Assembly: GCF_026966905.1 (NCBI RefSeq)
Contig: NZ_JAPUBN010000016.1
Coordinates: forward strand, 1-64,000
From: Marinomonas phaeophyticola
GTDB taxonomy: Bacteria > Pseudomonadota > Gammaproteobacteria > Pseudomonadales > Marinomonadaceae
Length of the DNA stretch: 64,000 bases
Reading direction: 5' to 3'
Shown: piece by piece, positions 20,280 to 30,254 of the stretch
Layout of the letters: the number at the start of each line of letters is the position of its first letter
How positions within the stretch are numbered: position 1 is the first letter of the stretch
Made by a program: the position numbers and the translations under genes
The notes under the pieces: model-generated
Databases searched by the model: none
The model's input: only the letters and a program-made list of their open reading frames with translations
Told to the model about the DNA's origin: nothing

Positions 20280-20298
20280 TTTAGACAAGAAGTCTAAA
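20280..20298. promoter_or_regulatory. Inverted repeat between the XRE regulator and the gene at 20322
   Basis: TTTAGAC and GTCTAAA (7 bp) flank the 5-base centre AAGAA, located 24-42 bp before the start codon at 20322 and about 115 bp from the XRE gene. It could be the regulator's operator or a hairpin in the leader mRNA. Only one copy is seen. Confidence 0.3.
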
Positions 20299-20321
20299 TT
20301 CATATAATAAGGATATTAATC

Positions 20322-20966
20322 ATGGACACCTTTCCAATTGAAACTTCCCTACATCATGCAATGCGATCCCTCCAAGAAGTGGGCAACCATATAAATGACC
20401 TTACTCAACAGCTAGAGCGATTACTTTCAAAACATATCCAACAGTCTTTTCAAAAAGCGCTCCTCAGAAAGGCCTTAAGTTGGGATTATTCCGATAAAGA
20501 AAACGCCTCTCACTGGTTTTATGAAAGCACATACCTTTCATTGCCAATCATCTATTCTCAATATCCACAACACACCTTTCACTTAAGTATACAAATCAGC
20601 CTCTATGGCGCCGGTATGTGCAGCGGCCAGATTAAAAACACAGCCCCCTTACTGCACGTACACTTCGGCGAAACGCCTTTAAATCACGAGAATACCTTTG
20701 AGCTAAAACAAGTAAACAACTCCGGTGAAGATATATATTCCTTTGAAGACAAGATTCTCTACTGGCCACCTGCAATCCATGGCTGTCCCTACCAACCTTG
20801 GCTTTTCAGCACATTACTGGAAGAGCTAAAAAGCGAGGACGACCTATTAATAAAAGTAATTTCACCCTGCTTATCTTTATTACAGCCCCCCATTAAAGGC
20901 AGCGCATTAGTAATAGCAACGAACGTATTGGACGCATTTTTTAGCTACTCAACACGCTCTAGATAG
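20322..20966 (+). CDS. Conserved-looking protein of unknown function
   Basis: 214 residues, no family recognised. The N-terminal 60 residues look helical and amphipathic, followed by a mixed region containing AGMCSGQ and HGCPYQPWLF. There is no signal peptide or membrane helix, so it is probably cytoplasmic. ATG at 20322 follows AAGGA at good spacing, and codon use looks like that of its neighbours, so I take it as a real gene. It is divergent from the XRE regulator and 195 bp upstream of mutS. Confidence 0.75.
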   Translation: MDTFPIETSLHHAMRSLQEVGNHINDLTQQLERLLSKHIQQSFQKALLRKALSWDYSDKENASHWFYESTYLSLPIIYSQYPQHTFHLSIQISLYGAGMCSGQIKNTAPLLHVHFGETPLNHENTFELKQVNNSGEDIYSFEDKILYWPPAIHGCPYQPWLFSTLLEELKSEDDLLIKVISPCLSLLQPPIKGSALVIATNVLDAFFSYSTRSR

Positions 20967-21161
20967 CTGCCGATCGACAGCGAAGGTTTAACATCTGTAT
21001 TTCTTCTGTCAAATTAGGAAGAGAAATTGTTTTATTAGAGTTAGATTTGTTACTCTTGAGGTTTACTGTTGCTGCTTTTTTTACTGACCATTTTTTAGAC
21101 TTTTAGATGACAGCCGCTTATTCAATCTTGTGTTACCAACCATTTCAGGCCAATAAAAACC

Positions 21162-23807
21162 GTGAAAGATAACGATTCATCCCAACCCCACACTCCAATG
21201 ATGCGCCAATATTTTGGCCTTAAATCGCAACATCCAACACAACTCTTATTTTATCGAATGGGGGATTTTTATGAGATTTTTTACGATGATGCTAAAAAGG
21301 CCGCACGTCTGTTAGATATTACGCTAACAAGTCGCGGCCATTCAGGAGGTAAACCTATCCCTATGGCAGGGATTCCTTTTCACGCCGCAGAGAATTACAT
21401 CGCGAGACTCGTGAGAATGGGAGAGTCTGTCGTTGTCTGTGAACAAGTTGGCGACCCAGCCACCAGCAAAGGACCTGTAGATAGACAAGTAGCTCGTATA
21501 GTAACTCCTGGAACACTAAGTGATGAAGCGTTTCTAGAAGAAAGAAAAGAAAACCTGCTTCTGTCCTTGGCGCATGAAAACCGTAAAGGATCATCCGTTT
21601 TCGGCTTCTCCTATTTAGACATGGCCAGCGGTCGATTTTGTTTATTTGAAGTCGAAGGAGAGGAAGCATTAAGCAGCGAATTACAAAGATTAACTCCGAC
21701 GGAAATACTGCTCTCAGAAGATTTTCCCTATACAAAATTGATCCAATTAGAGAAAGGGATAAGGGAGCTGGGTCCTTGGCACTTTGATTACGACTCAAGT
21801 TATCGCCAACTGATTCAACAATTTAATACTAAAGACCTATCTGGTTTTGGATGTGAAGAACTCAAGGCCGCCATTGCTTCTGCGGGAGCCTTACTACAAT
21901 ACGCAAAAGACACTCAAAGGTCTGAACTGCCTCATATTCGTACTATTACCGTAGAGCAAAGAGACAACTGTGTCTTAATTGATGGGGCTACACGTCGCAA
22001 TCTTGAAATCGACATAAACCTAACAGGAAGTACAAGCAATACACTAACGTCCGTGTTAGACCGCTGCTCTACACCAATGGGTAGCCGCTTACTCAAACGT
22101 TGGCTACACCAACCGATTCGAGATATTGTTGAGATCACCCATCGCCAAGATGTTATTGAAGAACTCAAAACATCACAGCTTATTGAAGATTTTAAGCAAA
22201 CGTTAAAGGACATAGGAGATCTTGAACGTATCCTATCTCGTATTGGTCTCAAATCAGCACGCCCAAGAGACCTTGTCCGGCTCGGTCTCGCCTTAAACGC
22301 ACTACCCTCTTTAAAAAAACAATTAAGTGCCTTGTCTTCTCACCGTTTAATCGACATCAATACTCGTATCGAAGAACAGAATGCCATGGCCGCGGAATTA
22401 GAGACCGCGTTAGTTGATAACCCACCAGCCGTGATTCGAGATGGTGGTATTTTTGATAAAGGGTACGACAGCGAATTAGATGAATTAATGGCGCTTTCTT
22501 CAAACGCAACCGACTTTTTAGCGGAAATGGAGCGTTCAGAAAAAGAAAAAACAGGCATTAGCTCCTTAAAAGTAGGATTTAATCGTGTTCATGGCTATTA
22601 CATTGAAATCAGCCGACTGCATTCAGAACAAGCGCCTGTAGAGTATATCCGTCGCCAGACATTAAAGAACGCGGAACGCTTTATCACTCCAAAACTCAAA
22701 GCCTTTGAAGATAAGGCGTTAAGCGCTAAATCAAAAGCCCTAGCAAGAGAAAAGCAACTATACGAAACACTATTAGATACACTCAATACTTTACTAAGCT
22801 CCTTGCAATCCACCAGCCAAGCACTGGCAGAATTAGATGTATTAGCCAATTTCGCTGAGCGAGCGAATAAGCTGAATTACGCAAGACCCACGTTAAATAA
22901 TGACAATAAGATTGAGATTAAACAAGGTCGTCACCCTGTTGTTGAATCAGTAATTACAGAACCCTTTATTCCTAATGATCTGTATATGGATCAAAACCGT
23001 TCTTTATTAATGATTACAGGTCCTAACATGGGCGGTAAATCGACTTACATGAGACAAGTCGCCTTAATCACTCTTTTGGCCCATACAGGCTCTTTTGTAC
23101 CTGCTGAAGCGACAACATTGACTTTAGTCGATCGGATTTTTACTCGTATGGGGTCCTCTGATGATTTAGCGGGAGGACGTTCAACCTTCATGGTTGAAAT
23201 GACAGAAACAGCGAACATACTCAACAATGCTAGTGCCAACAGCTTAGTCTTGATGGATGAAGTTGGTAGAGGAACCAGCACCTTTGATGGTCTATCGCTT
23301 GCTTGGTCTGCCGTGGAATACTTGGCAAACCACATTCACTGCTATGTTTTATTCGCCACACACTATTTCGAACTCACTCAACTGGCCGATGAATTAAACA
23401 ATGCCACTAATGTCCACCTCACCGCCACAGAGCATGAAGACTCAATTGTCTTTATGCACCAGGTTCATGAAGGACCAGCCAGCCAAAGTTATGGTCTTCA
23501 GGTAGCTCAGTTAGCAGGGGTTCCTAAAAAAGTCATTAATGAAGCTAAGCTTAAATTATCTGAATTAGAACAGCATAGCCAAAGCGCTCATGATGCTTTC
23601 GTAAAGGAAAGTACACCATCAATCAAATCCTCGTCAGGTAAAAAGCTCTCTCAGAAAAAAGCATTAATAGACAATCCTATACAAACTGATTTGTTTAGCA
23701 ATTCTCGTAATGATGAGTTAGAGGATTCCTTAAAGGCAATTGATTTGAATACGATAACGCCTTTAGAGGCTTTAAATTTATTATATAAATTAAAAGAACT
23801 GGTTTGA
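21162..23807 (+). CDS. mutS: DNA mismatch repair protein MutS
   Basis: Recognises base mismatches and small loops and starts methyl-directed repair with MutL. The 881-residue protein has the mismatch-contacting [17 protein letters not shown] (Phe-x-Glu site, about residues 29-45), the connector, lever and clamp domains, and the ATPase with Walker [10 protein letters not shown] (about 620-628), the [12 protein letters not shown]alker B/signature and the ATHYFEL switch. The start is GTG at 21162; no better ATG lies in frame. Slightly longer than E. coli MutS (853). fdxA follows 127 bp later, as in Pseudomonas. Confidence 0.98.
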   Translation: MKDNDSSQPHTPMMRQYFGLKSQHPTQLLFYRMGDFYEIFYDDAKKAARLLDITLTSRGHSGGKPIPMAGIPFHAAENYIARLVRMGESVVVCEQVGDPATSKGPVDRQVARIVTPGTLSDEAFLEERKENLLLSLAHENRKGSSVFGFSYLDMASGRFCLFEVEGEEALSSELQRLTPTEILLSEDFPYTKLIQLEKGIRELGPWHFDYDSSYRQLIQQFNTKDLSGFGCEELKAAIASAGALLQYAKDTQRSELPHIRTITVEQRDNCVLIDGATRRNLEIDINLTGSTSNTLTSVLDRCSTPMGSRLLKRWLHQPIRDIVEITHRQDVIEELKTSQLIEDFKQTLKDIGDLERILSRIGLKSARPRDLVRLGLALNALPSLKKQLSALSSHRLIDINTRIEEQNAMAAELETALVDNPPAVIRDGGIFDKGYDSELDELMALSSNATDFLAEMERSEKEKTGISSLKVGFNRVHGYYIEISRLHSEQAPVEYIRRQTLKNAERFITPKLKAFEDKALSAKSKALAREKQLYETLLDTLNTLLSSLQSTSQALAELDVLANFAERANKLNYARPTLNNDNKIEIKQGRHPVVESVITEPFIPNDLYMDQNRSLLMITGPNMGGKSTYMRQVALITLLAHTGSFVPAEATTLTLVDRIFTRMGSSDDLAGGRSTFMVEMTETANILNNASANSLVLMDEVGRGTSTFDGLSLAWSAVEYLANHIHCYVLFATHYFELTQLADELNNATNVHLTATEHEDSIVFMHQVHEGPASQSYGLQVAQLAGVPKKVINEAKLKLSELEQHSQSAHDAFVKESTPSIKSSSGKKLSQKKALIDNPIQTDLFSNSRNDELEDSLKAIDLNTITPLEALNLLYKLKELV

Positions 23808-23934
23808 ACATGTATATAAGCTAGATCAATGAAGTATACATTAATTTTATATGCTTATTGTTCTTGCTGCGAAAGCGCCTAAACAACTAGAATATACAGT
23901 AATTAATCTTGCTGTTTTATAAAGGAGAAGTCTG

Positions 23935-24258
23935 ATGGCTTTCATCGTTACTGACAATTGCATTCGTTGTAAATATACCGACTGCGTAGAAGTTTGCCCT
24001 GTAGATTGTTTTTATGAGGGCCCTAATTTTTTGGCCATCAACCCTGATGAGTGTATCGATTGCGCATTATGTGAACCAGAATGTCCTGCGAATGCAATAT
24101 TTTCTGAAGATGAGCTACCAGAAGATCAAGAAGTGTTTGTTGAGCTAAACCAAGAACTCTCTTTGGTATGGCCAAACATTACCGAAAGAAAAGATCCACT
24201 TGCTGATGCAGCAAAATGGGATGGTGTTGAAGATAAACTAGAACACCTAGAGCGTTAA
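23935..24258 (+). CDS. fdxA: Seven-iron ferredoxin
   Basis: Small electron carrier of 107 residues. It has the two cysteine clusters of the 7Fe type: the first region [17 protein letters not shown] (about residues 9-25) and the second [16 protein letters not shown] (about 40-55), holding one [3Fe-4S] and one [4Fe-4S] centre. The C-terminal extension of about 50 residues is typical of Azotobacter FdI and Pseudomonas FdxA. ATG at 23935 is preceded by AAGGAG. A strong terminator follows. The mutS-fdxA order is shared with Pseudomonas. Confidence 0.95.
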   Translation: MAFIVTDNCIRCKYTDCVEVCPVDCFYEGPNFLAINPDECIDCALCEPECPANAIFSEDELPEDQEVFVELNQELSLVWPNITERKDPLADAAKWDGVEDKLEHLER

Positions 24259-24310
24259 TCAAAATGAAATGGGGGAGCCTACTCCCTCTTTCTTATACAT
24301 AAAAATACAA

Positions 24311-24338
24311 AAAGGACGACCAAAGGTCGTCCTTTTTT
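24311..24338 (+). terminator. Terminator of fdxA
   Basis: An 11-bp perfect stem (24311-24321 with 24325-24335), loop AAA, followed by a T run. It lies about 50 bp past the fdxA stop. Confidence 0.9.
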
Positions 24339-24360
24339 ATCGTCAACATTCCTGTAAACG

Positions 24361-24536
24361 ACTCATCCGATGAGTATAAATTCCATTTTATGATCATCCA
24401 TAATATCTAAACATCCAAGTACATGACTTAATCCGATAAGTCTTCCAATTCCGTTTGTATCATCCATGACATTACTAATCCGTTTTCAAGCAAGTCCTAT
24501 CCTAAAAACATCCTGTTTTAAGTACATCATGTACTT
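24361..24536. repeat. Cluster of six very short hairpins with ATC(C) at the tip
   Basis: Perfect inverted repeats lie at 24361-24375 (7-bp arms, 1-base loop), 24388-24403 (5-bp arms), 24425-24442 (6-bp arms), 24460-24469 (4-bp arms), 24505-24519 (6-bp arms) and 24520-24536 (8-bp arms, 1-base loop). The arm sequences all differ, but each has ATC at the apex and five have ATCC. ATCC occurs nine times between 24361 and 24546. The cluster fills the gap between convergent fdxA and the EAL-HDOD gene. There is no open frame of note. Meaning unknown. Confidence 0.6.
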
Positions 24537-24701
24537 CCTCAATCCGTAAGACTCCGTTTAGATGCATTCAGAATAACAGGCTTTTTAAACTATGCAAGAA
24601 AGAAGAAGGCAGACAAAATTAAAATAAAATTGTTTAAATTCAATTAGATAAGTTAATTTTACAGGGTTCAGAGAGAAAGTCGCACATAACAAACAACAAT
24701 G

Positions 24702-24731
24702 ACCTACATAGCTTGTAGGTAGTATCCTACA
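24702..24731. repeat. Two mutually exclusive hairpins downstream of the EAL-HDOD gene
   Basis: ACCTACA (24702-24708) can pair with TGTAGGT (24714-24720), and TGTAGG of that same arm can instead pair with CCTACA (24726-24731). The element begins 9 bp past the minus-strand stop codon at 24740. It could act as a weak terminator or an mRNA 3' end. There is no T run. Confidence 0.4.
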
Positions 24732-24739
24732 AAATCACA

Positions 24740-25933
24740 TTAAACTCTTGAAAGAAAATCATCCACCCACTCAAGCGATTCAACATAAGTAGACTTTAAA
24801 TCTTCAATTGAGACAGTACTTGTCACCTTATGGCCTTTACCAAACTGCTCTACCATATCCAGCACGTTGCCAACATTACCACTACGTTCAATGATCGCAT
24901 TGATAAACTCACGAGGTAATGGGAGCTGTTTCAATACTTCAGGCAAGCTAATTCCCACACAAGCATCCATCATACTCAGCATCCCGGCTAAGAAGTATGT
25001 CTCATTGTGTTCATGCCCTAACTTTATTGATATTAACTCGGCATGTTTTGCTCGTAATAAAATAGCTTCTAACAAAACATGTCGATCCCCCACCAATTCA
25101 GACATCAGCAATAAATTAGTTAGTGATTTCAATTGATCAACACCAACTAATACAATCGCCAAGCGAACAGAGTCGACATTAGCGGACAACCCTGTGATAG
25201 GGGAATTGAGGAATTTCAATAATTTATGAACTAGCCCAATATCACGACTAACAATAGACTCTAATTCATTTACGTTGAGATTGTCGCCTTTCAACAGCTC
25301 TGCCATTAGCTGTAATAATGTCATACTGTTTACTTTAGTGGCTTTTTTAGTCACAATTTCTGGACGTTCAAAAAAATACCCTTGGTAATAATCGACACCT
25401 AGCACTTCACAAAAATTAAATTCTTCCCAGGTTTCGATTTTTTCAGCGACAATTTTGACATCAAATGTTTTTAAAGCCTCCATTTGCTGCATAAACTTAT
25501 CCCGGCCTAATTCTTGTAAATCCAGTTTTATATAGGTTGCCAATTCAACAAATGGTAACAACTTAGCTTCATACTCAAAATCATCCAAGGCCAATTTATA
25601 ACCGGCTTTCACCCATTTCCTTAAGGATGCCAATAACAAAGCATCGAAACCAGAGTTTTCCAGTACCTCAATAACAACTTGATTTTTATCTAATGGCACA
25701 CCACTTGGGTTCAATAAATACGCTCGTGGGAAATTAATAAACGCTTTACTTTCACCAACCATATTGGTCATGCCAATTTCTAATAAACTCCCAGAGATCA
25801 CCTGGGCCGTCGCACTAACGTCATCAAACAACTCTGCATCCAAGGCATCTAAGTCTCTTCTATATAATAGTTCGTAGCCCATTATAGTTTGTTTCGTTGT
25901 AAAAATAGGTTGTCGTGCTATCGTGACATTCAT
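24740..25933 (-). CDS. EAL-HDOD signalling protein (YuxH-like)
   Basis: 397 residues with two domains: an N-terminal EAL-like domain (to about 200) and a C-terminal HDOD domain (about 200-390). The EAL core is altered: GYELLYR stands where EALLR is usual, and LALDDFEYEAKLL replaces the DDFGTGYSSL loop. It is therefore probably not an active c-di-GMP phosphodiesterase, as is typical for this family. HDOD domains act in signalling without known catalysis. I place the start at ATG 25933; a TTG four codons earlier is also in frame. Monocistronic, facing fdxA. Confidence 0.85.
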   Translation of the reverse strand: MNVTIARQPIFTTKQTIMGYELLYRRDLDALDAELFDDVSATAQVISGSLLEIGMTNMVGESKAFINFPRAYLLNPSGVPLDKNQVVIEVLENSGFDALLLASLRKWVKAGYKLALDDFEYEAKLLPFVELATYIKLDLQELGRDKFMQQMEALKTFDVKIVAEKIETWEEFNFCEVLGVDYYQGYFFERPEIVTKKATKVNSMTLLQLMAELLKGDNLNVNELESIVSRDIGLVHKLLKFLNSPITGLSANVDSVRLAIVLVGVDQLKSLTNLLLMSELVGDRHVLLEAILLRAKHAELISIKLGHEHNETYFLAGMLSMMDACVGISLPEVLKQLPLPREFINAIIERSGNVGNVLDMVEQFGKGHKVTSTVSIEDLKSTYVESLEWVDDFLSRV

Positions 25934-26094
25934 ACTAGAACTCAATATTTGTAAATAAAATGCGTCATAACTTACTCTTTATGACAACGTTACTTATTAA
26001 TGAAGTTAGAAACAACAAAAATTGCAATTGGGTGTTGAGAATAAACTTGATAACATAACAAAATTACAAAAGTAAAATCAATGTGGGGTTAGCA

Positions 26095-27939
26095 ATGCCG
26101 ATATATCGTTCAAAAACTACTACTTCAGGTCGAAATATGGCTGGTGCTCGTGCTTTATGGCGCGCAACAGGGATGACAGATGAAGATTTTCACAAGCCAA
26201 TTATTGCTGTAGCGAACTCATTTACTCAATTCGTTCCAGGACATGTGCATTTAAAAGACATGGGGCAGCTTGTTGCCCGTGAAATTGAAGCCGCTGGTGG
26301 AGTGGCAAAAGAATTCAATACCATTGCTGTTGATGACGGTATTGCTATGGGACACGATGGTATGCTTTATAGCCTACCTTCCCGAGATTTAATCGCAGAC
26401 TCAGTTGAATACATGGTAAATGCACATTGTGCCGATGCGCTAGTATGCATTTCAAACTGTGACAAAATCACGCCGGGAATGCTAATGGCAGCCCTTCGCC
26501 TCAACATTCCGGTTATTTTTGTCTCTGGTGGACCAATGGAAGCAGGTAAAACTAAGCTTTCTGAAAATAAGTTAGACCTTGTTGATGCCATGGTGATTGC
26601 CGCTGACTCAGAAGCGTCAGATGAAAAAGTAGCGGCCTATGAACGTTCTGCATGCCCTACATGCGGTTCTTGTTCAGGCATGTTTACTGCAAACTCTATG
26701 AACTGCTTAACCGAAGCGCTTGGTCTCAGTCTTCCAGGAAACGGAACGACATTAGCAACACACTCTGACCGCGAACGTCTGTTTAAAGAAGCTGGACACC
26801 GTATTGTTGATATTACAAAACGTTATTACGAGAATGATGAGCTGCATTTAGCACCACGTTCTATTGCCTCTTTTGAAGCATTCGAAAATGCGATGGCACT
26901 TGATATTGCAATGGGTGGTTCAACCAACACGATTCTTCACCTGCTAGCGATGGCTCAAGAAGCAGAAATTGATTTTACTTTAAAAGATATCGATCGACTT
27001 TCCCGTAAAATTCCGCAACTTTGTAAAGTCGCGCCGAACTCGCCAAAATATCACGTTGAAGATGTGCATCGTGCAGGCGGTATCTTCGGCTTATTGGGTG
27101 AACTCGATCGTGCAGGGCTATTAAACAGTCATGTACATACTGTCCACAGTGGTACTATGTCAGAAGCATTAGACAAATGGGATATCATGCGTAACCCAAC
27201 GCCTGAAATTTTAGAATTTTTCCGTGCAGGCCCAGCAGGCATACCAACTCAAACAGCATTTAGTCAGTCTACTCGTTGGCCATCTGTTGATGGAGATCGC
27301 CAAGATGGCTGTATTCGTTCAATTGAAAATGCCTTTTCTCTTGAAGGTGGCTTAGCGGTTCTTTATGGAAATATTGCCTTAGACGGTTGTGTAGTGAAAA
27401 GCGCTGGAGTTGATGAGTCTTGCCTTGTTTTCGAAGGCCCTGCACATATCACTGAGTCTCAAGACGAAGCCGTAAGTAACGTCCTTGAAGATAAAGTGAA
27501 AGCGGGTGAAGTGGTCATTGTTCGCTACGAAGGCCCTAAAGGTGGCCCTGGTATGCAAGAAATGCTGTACCCTACGTCATACATTAAGTCTAAAGGTCTA
27601 GGCAAAGCCTGTGCTTTATTAACAGATGGTAGATTCTCTGGAGGGACTTCCGGTTTATCTATTGGCCATGTATCTCCTGAAGCGGCGTCTGGCGGAGCCA
27701 TTGGCTTAATTGAGTCTGGCGATATCATTAGAATTGATATTCCGAACCGTACGATTAACGTTTTGCTTTCAGATGAAGAGCTGGCCGCTCGTCGCGTTAT
27801 AATGGAAGAAAAAGGGGATCTTGCTTGGAAACCCGTAAAACATCGCCCAAGAAAAGTAACGACATCTCTGAAAGTCTATGCTCACTTTGCAACGAGTGCA
27901 GATAAAGGTGCCGTAAGAGACACGTCTTTACTAAAATAG
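26095..27939 (+). CDS. ilvD: Dihydroxy-acid dehydratase
   Basis: Fe-S enzyme converting 2,3-dihydroxy-isovalerate and -methylvalerate to the 2-oxo acids of valine and isoleucine synthesis. The sequence follows E. coli IlvD nearly throughout: [30 protein letters not shown] with a cluster Cys, [19 protein letters not shown], and the C-terminal [24 protein letters not shown] 26095 ([10 protein letters not shown]) gives 614 residues (E. coli 616) and follows a GGGG ribosome site; the GTG at 26083 is less likely. Single gene, divergent from the EAL-HDOD gene, ending in a terminator. Confidence 0.97.
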   Translation: MPIYRSKTTTSGRNMAGARALWRATGMTDEDFHKPIIAVANSFTQFVPGHVHLKDMGQLVAREIEAAGGVAKEFNTIAVDDGIAMGHDGMLYSLPSRDLIADSVEYMVNAHCADALVCISNCDKITPGMLMAALRLNIPVIFVSGGPMEAGKTKLSENKLDLVDAMVIAADSEASDEKVAAYERSACPTCGSCSGMFTANSMNCLTEALGLSLPGNGTTLATHSDRERLFKEAGHRIVDITKRYYENDELHLAPRSIASFEAFENAMALDIAMGGSTNTILHLLAMAQEAEIDFTLKDIDRLSRKIPQLCKVAPNSPKYHVEDVHRAGGIFGLLGELDRAGLLNSHVHTVHSGTMSEALDKWDIMRNPTPEILEFFRAGPAGIPTQTAFSQSTRWPSVDGDRQDGCIRSIENAFSLEGGLAVLYGNIALDGCVVKSAGVDESCLVFEGPAHITESQDEAVSNVLEDKVKAGEVVIVRYEGPKGGPGMQEMLYPTSYIKSKGLGKACALLTDGRFSGGTSGLSIGHVSPEAASGGAIGLIESGDIIRIDIPNRTINVLLSDEELAARRVIMEEKGDLAWKPVKHRPRKVTTSLKVYAHFATSADKGAVRDTSLLK

Positions 27940-27960
27940 CTTTTAAAAATTGAGCACCCA

Positions 27961-28002
27961 AAAAGCCGCCAAGAGACTATAATCACCTCGAAGCGGCTTT
28001 TT
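27961..28002 (+). terminator. Terminator of ilvD
   Basis: A 9-bp stem AAAAGCCGC/GCGGCTTTT (27961-27969 with 27993-28001) with a long 23-base loop, running into T's. It lies 22 bp past the ilvD stop. Confidence 0.7.
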
Positions 28003-28050
28003 ATTATTCACAAATGCTCTGTGTTCAAACTTCATATACCAAGGAATTCT

Positions 28051-28890
28051 ATGCTGAGTTACCGCCATATTTACCATGCAGGCAATCATGCTGATATTTT
28101 AAAGCACATTATTGTGAGCCAAATCTGCCAACACTTCACTAAAAAAGAAGCACCTTTTTTCTATTTAGATACTCATGCAGGTATTGGTGAATACTCTCTA
28201 GAATCCGATCAAGCTCAGAAAAACAAAGAATTTGAGTCTGGTATTGCCAAACTCGTAGCCCAGAAAAACTTACCAGAGCCTGTTGCGAATTTCGTGAAAT
28301 TAGTAAAATCGATGAACCCAAATGGTGCTTTACTCACCTATCCAGGCAGCCCAAAAGTGGTTGCGCATTACCAACGTCTAAAAGACAAAATGCATTTATG
28401 TGAACTGCATCCTAATGACTTTCCTATTCTAGCAAGCCTATTCCCACACAAGCGTAAAGCAAATGTTCAAAAAGGTGATGGGTTTGCGGCCGTTAAAGCC
28501 ACGCTTCCCCCTCAAAAACGTGGTTTTGTATTAATGGACCCACCATACGAAGTCAAAAATGATTATCAGACGGTAGTGGATGCTCTTTGTGATGGACATA
28601 AACGTTTTTCGTCTGGAACCTATGCAATATGGTATCCTGTTCTTTCTCGTCAACAAGCTGACAGTTTAATTAACGCAGTGAAACATACGGGAATTAGAAA
28701 TATACTATTGGTAGAGCTACTTATTCGTAATGCAAATGCAGATAAAGGCATGAACGGTAGTGGTATGATTATTGTAAATCCACCCTGGACACTTCAGGTG
28801 GAAGCAGAACAATATCTGCCGACATTAACAACACTTCTAGGTGAAGATGGTGAAGCTGGATTTCAAGTTCGTTGTATTACACCTGAATAA
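28051..28890 (+). CDS. rlmJ: 23S rRNA (adenine2030-N6)-methyltransferase RlmJ
   Basis: S-adenosylmethionine-dependent methylation of A2030 in 23S rRNA. The start at ATG 28051 (MLSYRHIYHAGNHADILKH) is the canonical RlmJ N-terminus and gives 279 residues (E. coli 280); the GTG at 28021 would add ten unrelated residues. The SAM site lies near FYLDTHAGIGEYSL, and the catalytic motif is VLMDPPYEVKNDY. AAGGAA precedes the ATG. The PAS/GGDEF gene follows 33 bp later and may be co-transcribed. Confidence 0.95.
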   Translation: MLSYRHIYHAGNHADILKHIIVSQICQHFTKKEAPFFYLDTHAGIGEYSLESDQAQKNKEFESGIAKLVAQKNLPEPVANFVKLVKSMNPNGALLTYPGSPKVVAHYQRLKDKMHLCELHPNDFPILASLFPHKRKANVQKGDGFAAVKATLPPQKRGFVLMDPPYEVKNDYQTVVDALCDGHKRFSSGTYAIWYPVLSRQQADSLINAVKHTGIRNILLVELLIRNANADKGMNGSGMIIVNPPWTLQVEAEQYLPTLTTLLGEDGEAGFQVRCITPE

Positions 28891-28923
28891 CGATTAAATT
28901 TTGATAAGAAGAGGAGAGGTGAT

Positions 28924-30159
28924 ATGCAAAATGCAAACGATATATTCAAATCTGCGTTTGATTTTATGCCAACACCTGCGTTTATTATTGAACGTGTCAG
29001 TGGCAATATTGTAGGTTCAAATCAAGGGTTTAGAGCATTATTTGCAAATCAAATTGTACCTCCTCCGGAGCACTGGCTAGCGCTTAGCGCCTCCTCTTCT
29101 GAGCAAGATAATTGGAATTGGTTATCCAATGAAATAGACATGGGTAACATAGACCGTTGCCAAGAAAAAATTCAAATCGGCGATATCTCCATCACTTCTG
29201 AATTAGGGTTCCAATCCATTGATGATGAACATTATCTTACCTGCGTCTATAGTACCGATTACATGGACCTTTCATCCGCGGAAAACACCTTATTAAAATT
29301 TGCTCTTACTGAGTCTTCTACAGGTCTTTGGTTATGGGAAACAGAAGGTGACCTTGTCGTTTGCTCCGAATCCATTTCAATATTGCTCGGATGCCAACCA
29401 ATTGACTCCCCACAGTCCACTGAAGAATGGCATAGACTTGTTCATCCTGATGATGTATTGCGATTAAAGAACCTAGTAACAGAACATGTTGCACAAAATG
29501 GCAATTATTACGAAGCTGAATATCGCATTTTAAAAGGCGATGGATCTTATATGTGGGTCAAAGAAAGAGGCCGCACCTACTCAAGAGACAGTAAAGGTAA
29601 AATAGCAAAAATCATTGGTTTTATGGAGGACATCAGTTCTCGTAAAGCCTTAGAAGAGCATTTACGAAATCAAGCAACATACGATGAACTAACAGGTCTT
29701 TTAAATCGTGATGCGGCTATTTCACACTTCAAAAAGCAGTTAGGGTTGGCAAAACGTCAGTATACTCCTCTTGTCATGGTTAAGATCAATATTGGGGCAG
29801 AAAACTGTTTAGAAGGATTATCTAATCAAGCTAAAAATGATGCCATACGTACGTCCAGCCAATATATTTACAATCATATTCGAGAAGCCGATGTGCTCGC
29901 TAGAGTAGAGCCTGAAAAACTATTGTTACTCTTACCAAATACGAGTGAGAAAGATGCTTTAAAATTCATTTCTAACATTGTCGAGCCCGAAACGAATCTC
30001 ACTCTTGATCTGCCTGAAGGAGTAAAAAGAGAATTACAATTCTGTGCCGGAGTTGCCATATTCCCTGAAGATGGCGACACAATAGAAGAACTGGCAGAAA
30101 GTGCTAATTTGGCTGTCGAATCCTGTGCTATTTCGCACCTAAAGATTGCTCTCAATTAA
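28924..30159 (+). CDS. PAS-domain protein with degenerate GGDEF domain
   Basis: 411 residues. An N-terminal PAS-like region (about 1-115) is followed by a clear PAS/PAC fold (about 125-245: TGLWLWETEGD, WHRLVHPDDV, YRILKGDGSYMWVKERG, GFMEDISSRKALEE). The GGDEF-type domain begins ATYDELTGLLNRDAAI (about 252-267). The signature GGDEF is replaced by EPEKL within VLARVEPEKLLLLLP, so diguanylate cyclase activity is not expected. No membrane helix, so cytoplasmic. ATG 28924 has a strong GAGGAGAGG ribosome site. It may bind a ligand or c-di-GMP partner without catalysis. Confidence 0.85.
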   Translation: MQNANDIFKSAFDFMPTPAFIIERVSGNIVGSNQGFRALFANQIVPPPEHWLALSASSSEQDNWNWLSNEIDMGNIDRCQEKIQIGDISITSELGFQSIDDEHYLTCVYSTDYMDLSSAENTLLKFALTESSTGLWLWETEGDLVVCSESISILLGCQPIDSPQSTEEWHRLVHPDDVLRLKNLVTEHVAQNGNYYEAEYRILKGDGSYMWVKERGRTYSRDSKGKIAKIIGFMEDISSRKALEEHLRNQATYDELTGLLNRDAAISHFKKQLGLAKRQYTPLVMVKINIGAENCLEGLSNQAKNDAIRTSSQYIYNHIREADVLARVEPEKLLLLLPNTSEKDALKFISNIVEPETNLTLDLPEGVKRELQFCAGVAIFPEDGDTIEELAESANLAVESCAISHLKIALN

Positions 30160-30183
30160 GATTATTTTTAATACACACATCTG

Positions 30184-30228
30184 AAAACAACAATGCCACT
30201 AGCGATGGCTAACGGCATTGTTGTTTTT
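30184..30228. terminator. Bidirectional terminator between the PAS/GGDEF gene and folA
   Basis: A 14-bp perfect stem (30184-30197 with 30214-30227) bearing A's on one side and T's on the other, with a 16-base loop. It lies between two convergent genes, so it can stop both. Confidence 0.85.
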
Positions 30229-30254
30229 AGTCATTCAGATTCATGGGCAGCATA

